Origin: Rhizobium leguminosarum
GTDB taxonomy: Bacteria; Pseudomonadota; Alphaproteobacteria; Rhizobiales; Rhizobiaceae
Length of the DNA stretch: 64,000 nt
Direction: 5' to 3'
Assembly: GCF_001652265.1 (NCBI RefSeq)
Contig: NZ_LWBS01000066.1
Span: 1-64,000 of the forward strand
The notes beneath the pieces are model-generated. The model worked only from the letters and a program-made list of their open reading frames with translations, made no database searches and was not told the origin of the DNA. Shown one piece after another: positions 59,846-64,000 of the stretch. How positions within the stretch are numbered: the stretch's first letter is position 1; each line of letters opens with the position of its first letter. The translations under genes were made by a program, and so were the position numbers.

Positions 59846-60871
59846 ATGGTGGCGAATCCTGGCGGAGGTTCAACTGATGCCGGTGGCGGACCGGTTCGCC
59901 ACATTCCGGTTCTTCTCGACGAAGTCCTTGCGGCGCTGGCGCCCGCCCCCGGCAAACTCATCCTCGACGGTACATTCGGTGCGGGCGGTTACAGCTCGGC
60001 CATCCTGGCGACCGGCGCCGACGTGATCGCGCTCGACCGCGATCCGACGGCAATTGCGGCGGGCCAAGCGATGGGGGCTGCCCATGGCGGCCATCTCAAG
60101 CTTGTTCATTCGCAATTCTCGCATCTTGCCGATCATGCGCCGCAGGACGGGCTCGACGGGGTCGTGCTCGATATCGGCGTCTCCTCCATGCAGATCGACG
60201 AGGCGGAACGCGGCTTCTCCTTTCAGAAAAAAGGGCCGCTCGACATGCGCATGTCGGCCGAAGGCGTTTCGGCCGCCGATGTCGTCAACCGCGCCAAGGT
60301 CGCCGATCTCATCCGCATCTTCCATTTTCTCGGTGAGGAAAGCCAGGCGCCGCGCATCGCCCATGCGATCGAGAAGCGCCGCGCCGAAAAGCCGTTCGAA
60401 ACGACGCGCGATCTCGCCGGTCTCATCGAGCTCGTCACGCCGCGCAAGATGAAGGACAAGATCCATCCGGCAACGCGCGTCTTCCAGGCATTGCGCATCT
60501 TCGTCAATGACGAGCTCGGCGAGCTGGCGCAGGCGCTGTTTGCGGCGGAAACGTCGCTGAAGCCAGGCGGGCGGCTCGTCGTCGTCACCTTCCATTCGCT
60601 CGAAGACCGCATCGTCAAGAAATTCTTCTCCGACCGCGCCGGCAAGGCGTCGGGTTCGCGGCACCTGCCGGTCGCGCATGAGCGGGCAGCAACTTTTGCG
60701 GTCATCGGCAAGCCGATGGTTTCGGCAAGCGAGGCGGAGGCGGAGACCAATCCGCGCGCCCGCTCCGCCAAGCTGCGCGCCGGCCTGAGGACGGACGCTG
60801 CCGCCGAGGCCGCGGATATGTCGCTCTTCGGGTTTCCCAATCTTGCCAGCCTCGGAAAGCTTGGTGGTTGA
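59846..60871 (+). CDS. rsmH: 16S rRNA (cytosine-1402 N4)-methyltransferase
   Basis: A 341-residue RsmH (MraW), which methylates N4 of C1402 in the 16S rRNA decoding centre. It begins after a short Gly-rich leader with [20 protein letters not shown] motif: [17 protein letters not shown]. Further signatures are [53 protein letters not shown] and [24 protein letters not shown] precedes ATG 59846. ftsL starts one base after its stop. Confidence 0.97.
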   Translation: MVANPGGGSTDAGGGPVRHIPVLLDEVLAALAPAPGKLILDGTFGAGGYSSAILATGADVIALDRDPTAIAAGQAMGAAHGGHLKLVHSQFSHLADHAPQDGLDGVVLDIGVSSMQIDEAERGFSFQKKGPLDMRMSAEGVSAADVVNRAKVADLIRIFHFLGEESQAPRIAHAIEKRRAEKPFETTRDLAGLIELVTPRKMKDKIHPATRVFQALRIFVNDELGELAQALFAAETSLKPGGRLVVVTFHSLEDRIVKKFFSDRAGKASGSRHLPVAHERAATFAVIGKPMVSASEAEAETNPRARSAKLRAGLRTDAAAEAADMSLFGFPNLASLGKLGG

Positions 60872-60872
60872 T

Positions 60873-61400
60873 ATGCTGAAAACGTTCGACCTCGTGCTCA
60901 TCGGCGTCATGTCGGCCACTGCCGCCGTAACCTACACGATCAAGCACCGCGCCGAATTGAAGCTCGAGGAGGTTCATCGCCTCGAAGCCGAGATCAAGCT
61001 CGAGAAGGACACGATCGATCTTCTCAAGGCCGACTGGGCGCTGCAATCGCAGCCGAACCGGCTGGAGCGACTGGTCAGAGCCTATAATGACGAATTGAAG
61101 CTGCAGCCGACGGAATCGACGGCGCTGGTGCATGCCAAGGAATTGCCGATGCTGAAATCAGAGGTTCCCGTGCCCGACGTGACAGAGGCCAAGGCCAGCG
61201 CCAAGAGCGCGACCGAGGCCAGCGCCAAGAGCGCGACCGGGGCCAGCGCCAAGAGCGCGACCGAGGCCAGTGCCAAGCGCGCGCCAGATACCGCCAAGGG
61301 CGCGCAAGCCACCGCCAAGGCACAACCCATTCCAATGCCTGCGCCACGCGGTGAGGCAGAGGATGCAGATCAGATCGAAACCGGATCGGTGGAGGAATAA
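60873..61400 (+). CDS. ftsL: Cell division protein FtsL with repeat-rich C-terminal tail
   Basis: A 175-residue bitopic division protein. The N-terminal membrane segment at about 5-24 (FDLVLIGVMSATAAVTYTIK) is followed by a coiled-coil at about 25-60 (LKLEEVHRLEAEIKLEKDTIDLLKADWA) and the conserved LQSQPNRLERLVRAYNDELKLQPTES. The tail from about residue 100 is not part of core FtsL. It carries an 8-residue repeat ASAKSATE encoded by 24-bp tandem repeats (61194-61289), then a Pro/Ala stretch. The protein forms a complex with FtsB and FtsQ and activates FtsWI. The start follows GGTGG; the stop overlaps ftsI (TAATG). Confidence 0.94.
   Translation: MLKTFDLVLIGVMSATAAVTYTIKHRAELKLEEVHRLEAEIKLEKDTIDLLKADWALQSQPNRLERLVRAYNDELKLQPTESTALVHAKELPMLKSEVPVPDVTEAKASAKSATEASAKSATGASAKSATEASAKRAPDTAKGAQATAKAQPIPMPAPRGEAEDADQIETGSVEE
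61194..61289 (+). repeat. 24-bp tandem repeat (four units) in ftsL
   Basis: The unit begins GCCAGCGCCAAGAGCGCGAC. Units are 61194-61217, 61218-61241 (one change), 61242-61265 (identical to the first) and a degenerate 61266-61289. It encodes ASAKSATE-type octapeptides. High identity suggests recent slippage or ongoing copy-number change. Confidence 0.95.
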
Positions 61401-63160
61401 TGTCGTTCCTTTCCCGCATCATGGTTTTGAAGAGCCAGGCGCATTTCTCCGCCGGCGTCTATAACCGCTTCGGTGGTCCTTCCCCCGCCGGCCTGGCGAT
61501 CGAGGGATCGCGCAAGAAGAAATCAGGGCAGGCGAAAAGCCGCGTCGGCCTGCTGATCCTTGGCTTCATGGGTGTCTACGCCGTCATCGGCGGCCGTCTC
61601 GTCGAATATGCGATGAAGGACCAGGAGGTCGTCTCCAGCATCCTGCCGCCCGACCGGCTGATGGCCTCGCGCCCCGACATTCTCGACCGCAACGGCGAGG
61701 TGCTGGCGACCGACATCCGCACCGTCTCGCTGTTTGCCGAACCGAACAAGATCGTCGACGCCGACGAGGCGGTCGAGAAGCTTGCGACGGTGCTGCCCGA
61801 GCTCGACGTCAAGGACACCTACAAGAAACTCTCGGTCAAGACCTCGCATTTCGCCTGGCTGCGCCGGCAGCTGACGCCGAAGCAGCAGAGCCAGATCCTG
61901 GCGCTCGGCATTCCCGGCATCGGCTTCCGGCCGGAGAAGCGCCGCTTCTATCCGGGCGGCTCGACCGCCGCGCATATCCTCGGTTACGTCAACATCGACA
62001 ACCGCGGTGTCGCCGGCATGGAGAAATTTATCGACGACCAGGGGCTGGCCGATCTCGCCTCCGTCGGCATGACCAGCGACCAGCCGCTCGAGCCGGTGCG
62101 GCTATCAATCGACCTGCGCGTGCAGAACATCGTGCGGGACGCGGTCGTCAACGCCGTCAACAACTTCCAGTCCAAGGGCGCCGGTGCTGCGGTCATCGAC
62201 GTGCATACGGGAGAAGTGCTGGCGATGGCATCGGCGCCGGATTTCGATCCGAACGATCCGCAGGAAGGCGCCAAGGAGGGTTGGCTCAACCGGATGACCA
62301 ACGGCACCTTCGAAATGGGCTCGACATTCAAGACCTTTTCGCTGGCCATGGCGCTCGATAGCGGCAAGGTGAAGATGACCGACAGTTTCGATGCCAGCAA
62401 ATCGATTTATATCGGCGGTTTCACCATCCACGATTTTCACGGGCAGCGCCGCTGGCTGACTGTTCCCGAGATTTTCCAATATTCTTCGAATATCGGTACG
62501 GCGCGCGTCATCGACATCGTCGGCATCGATGCACAGAAGGACTATCTCACCAAGTTCGGCCTGTTGACGAAGATGCAGACCGAGCTGCCCGAAGTGAAGA
62601 TGCCGAGCCAGCCGCGCGTTTGGAAGAAGATCAATTCGATCACGATTTCCTTCGGCCATGGCGTCTCGACGACGGCGCTGCAGACAGGGGTGGCGGCTGC
62701 CGCTCTCGTCAACGGCGGCAAGCTGATCGAGCCGACATTCCTGCCGCGCACGCGCGAACAGGCCGATCAGATCGCCACGCAGGTGATCAAGAAGACCACC
62801 AGCGACAATATCCGCTATCTCCTTGACTTCAACGGTTACAAGGGGTCCGGACGTGTCGCCCGTGTGCCGGGCTTTGCCGTCGGCAGCAAGACCGGCACGG
62901 CCGACAAGGTGGTGAACGGCCGTTATTCGGCGACCCTGAATTTCAATTCCTTCATCGCCGCATTCCCGATCAACGATCCCAAATATGCCGTGATCACCTT
63001 CTGCGACGAGCCGAAGACCGGTGAGAAGGCCTATGGCGGAACAATCTCTGCCGGTACCGCGGGCCCGATCGCCCGCGAGATCATCAGTCGCGCGGCTCCC
63101 ATTCTCGGTATCGAGCCGAAATTCGGGGAGGGCGGATCGGCCTTGCTGGTGTCTTATTGA
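61400..63160 (+). CDS. ftsI: Peptidoglycan D,D-transpeptidase FtsI (PBP3)
   Basis: A 586-residue septal transpeptidase. A cytosolic N-terminus is followed by a membrane anchor at about 48-68 (VGLLILGFMGVYAVIGGRLVEY) and a pedestal domain with RPDILDRNGEVLATDI and RRFYPGGSTAAHILGYV. In the penicillin-binding domain the nucleophile motif is GSTFKT (Ser308, Lys311), the second motif is YSSN (near 363), and the third is SKTGT (Lys497-Gly499). It cross-links septal wall together with FtsW. Its start overlaps the ftsL stop. Confidence 0.97.
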   Translation: MSFLSRIMVLKSQAHFSAGVYNRFGGPSPAGLAIEGSRKKKSGQAKSRVGLLILGFMGVYAVIGGRLVEYAMKDQEVVSSILPPDRLMASRPDILDRNGEVLATDIRTVSLFAEPNKIVDADEAVEKLATVLPELDVKDTYKKLSVKTSHFAWLRRQLTPKQQSQILALGIPGIGFRPEKRRFYPGGSTAAHILGYVNIDNRGVAGMEKFIDDQGLADLASVGMTSDQPLEPVRLSIDLRVQNIVRDAVVNAVNNFQSKGAGAAVIDVHTGEVLAMASAPDFDPNDPQEGAKEGWLNRMTNGTFEMGSTFKTFSLAMALDSGKVKMTDSFDASKSIYIGGFTIHDFHGQRRWLTVPEIFQYSSNIGTARVIDIVGIDAQKDYLTKFGLLTKMQTELPEVKMPSQPRVWKKINSITISFGHGVSTTALQTGVAAAALVNGGKLIEPTFLPRTREQADQIATQVIKKTTSDNIRYLLDFNGYKGSGRVARVPGFAVGSKTGTADKVVNGRYSATLNFNSFIAAFPINDPKYAVITFCDEPKTGEKAYGGTISAGTAGPIAREIISRAAPILGIEPKFGEGGSALLVSY

Positions 63161-63226
63161 GTGTGAATGAATATCGACGCCGATTCGCGAGGGGTGAACC
63201 GGATTCAAGAGAGAAAAGTGCGTTCG

Positions 63227-64000
63227 ATGAAATTGCGAGACCTGGCCGGAGATCAGTTTCCGGAACTTGAAGCACAGCTCGAAGGCCCGGCAGGCTTGCT
63301 TGATATCTCAGGCCTGTCTTCGGACAGCCGCAAGGTGGCGCCGGGCAATGCTTTCGTCGCGGTCGCCGGCACCAAGGCGGACGGTGCGGGCTTCATCGTG
63401 GATGCCGCCGGCCGCGGCGCTGCCGTCGCGATCGCCTCCCAAGCCGTCGCTGCTTCGATCCCGGTGCTTGCGGTCAAAGAGCCGCGCCGATTCCTTTCCA
63501 TCGCCGCCGCGCGTTTCCACGGCAGGCAGCCCGATACTATGGTCGCCGTCACCGGCACCGCGGGCAAAACCTCCGTCGCTTCTTTCACCCGGCAGATCTG
63601 GGCGCATGCCGGCCACGCGGCCGCGATGATCGGCACGACGGGCGTCGTCTCGCCGACGCGCAACGAATATGGCTCGCTGACGACGCCCGATCCTGTGTCG
63701 CTGCATGCGCTGCTGGCGGAACTTGCCGAAGAAGGCGTGACGCATGCCGCGATGGAGGCCTCCAGCCACGGCCTCGACCAATGCCGGCTCGACGGCGTCA
63801 AGCTTGTGGCAGCCGCCTTCACCAATCTCGGCCGGGACCACATGGACTATCATCCCACGATCGAGGCCTATATGGCCGCCAAGATGCGGCTTTTCGATAC
63901 GCTGTTGCCGAAGGGATCGCCGGCGGTGATCTTCGCTGACGACCCGTGGTCGGCGCAGGCGATCAAGGCCGCGACCGATGCCGGTCACGACGTTCGTACC
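63227..64000 (+). CDS. murE: UDP-MurNAc-tripeptide synthetase MurE (5' part, runs off the window)
   Basis: The first 258 residues of the ligase that adds the third amino acid (meso-diaminopimelate in Gram-negatives) to UDP-MurNAc-L-Ala-D-Glu. N-terminal UDP-binding domain: [33 protein letters not shown]. The central ATPase domain begins [16 protein letters not shown] (P-loop, with Ala where Asn is usual), followed by [28 protein letters not shown] and [27 protein letters not shown] 63227 (MKLRDLAG) is used; an in-frame ATG at 63167 would add 20 residues with a poor ribosome site. Confidence 0.95.
   Translation, partial: MKLRDLAGDQFPELEAQLEGPAGLLDISGLSSDSRKVAPGNAFVAVAGTKADGAGFIVDAAGRGAAVAIASQAVAASIPVLAVKEPRRFLSIAAARFHGRQPDTMVAVTGTAGKTSVASFTRQIWAHAGHAAAMIGTTGVVSPTRNEYGSLTTPDPVSLHALLAELAEEGVTHAAMEASSHGLDQCRLDGVKLVAAAFTNLGRDHMDYHPTIEAYMAAKMRLFDTLLPKGSPAVIFADDPWSAQAIKAATDAGHDVRT

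Overview
The window reads as a stretch of chromosome from a Rhizobium of the etli/leguminosarum type (Rhizobiales, Alphaproteobacteria). The basis is the high GC content, rhizobial mosaic and palindromic intergenic repeats, a btaAB pair for betaine lipid synthesis, many ABC importers with RpiR or GntR regulators, an A-type RNase P RNA, and the mraZ-rsmH-ftsL-ftsI-murE order at the right end. The species assignment is inference. I saw no tRNA, rRNA operon, CRISPR array, insertion sequence or prophage.

Layout. 1-577: 5' part of an AGE-family sugar epimerase/isomerase (minus). 849-4622: metH, preceded by an 18-bp palindrome. 4930-5561: a Phd/VapB-VapC toxin-antitoxin pair. 5565-13076: a sugar module made of a GntR regulator and BadF-type kinase (minus) diverging from a CUT1 ABC importer with a Gfo/Idh/MocA dehydrogenase (plus). 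13421-13732: a NIPSNAP-like protein. 13922-25823: an ABC importer operon (minus), an RpiR regulator, and a divergent operon of an N-formylglutamate amidohydrolase-family enzyme, APC permease, glutamine-synthetase-like ligase, aldehyde dehydrogenase and Fe-type alcohol dehydrogenase. I read this block as a gamma-glutamylation pathway for an amine or amino alcohol. 26054-26752: an orphan ParA. 26811-29397: an SsuABC-like importer. 29630-33075: an L,D-transpeptidase, an aldose-epimerase-like protein, a DUF442 phosphatase-like protein and RidA. 33223-38091: a ThDP enzyme with a CaiB CoA-transferase, a DMT transporter and a monoacylglycerol-lipase-like hydrolase. 38250-42833: RNase T2, ettA, and an ArsR-methyltransferase regulator followed by metF. 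42974-46449: a 25-residue membrane peptide, a DMT transporter, an MltB-like transglycosylase and a GH25 lysozyme. 46577-48492: btaA-btaB. 48732-55896: a serine hydrolase, an SLT lipoprotein, LysE, PPi-type phosphofructokinase, a TerB-DnaJ protein, an amidase and an SLT enzyme. 55996-58424: two tandem FAD oxidoreductases. 58581-58976: rnpB. 59391-64000: start of the division and cell wall cluster.

How the parts connect. metH and the regulator-metF operon lie 40 kb apart yet share an almost identical 18-bp palindrome, so they probably form one SAM-cycle regulon under the ArsR-methyltransferase protein (SahR/SamR type). The RpiR gene lies between an import operon and a catabolic operon, with palindromes in both flanking promoters. 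Five peptidoglycan-cleaving enzymes lie within about 12 kb. Palindromic repeats are spread through intergenic regions; some have entered functional sequence, splitting a terminator and supplying the C-terminal tail of one FAD enzyme.
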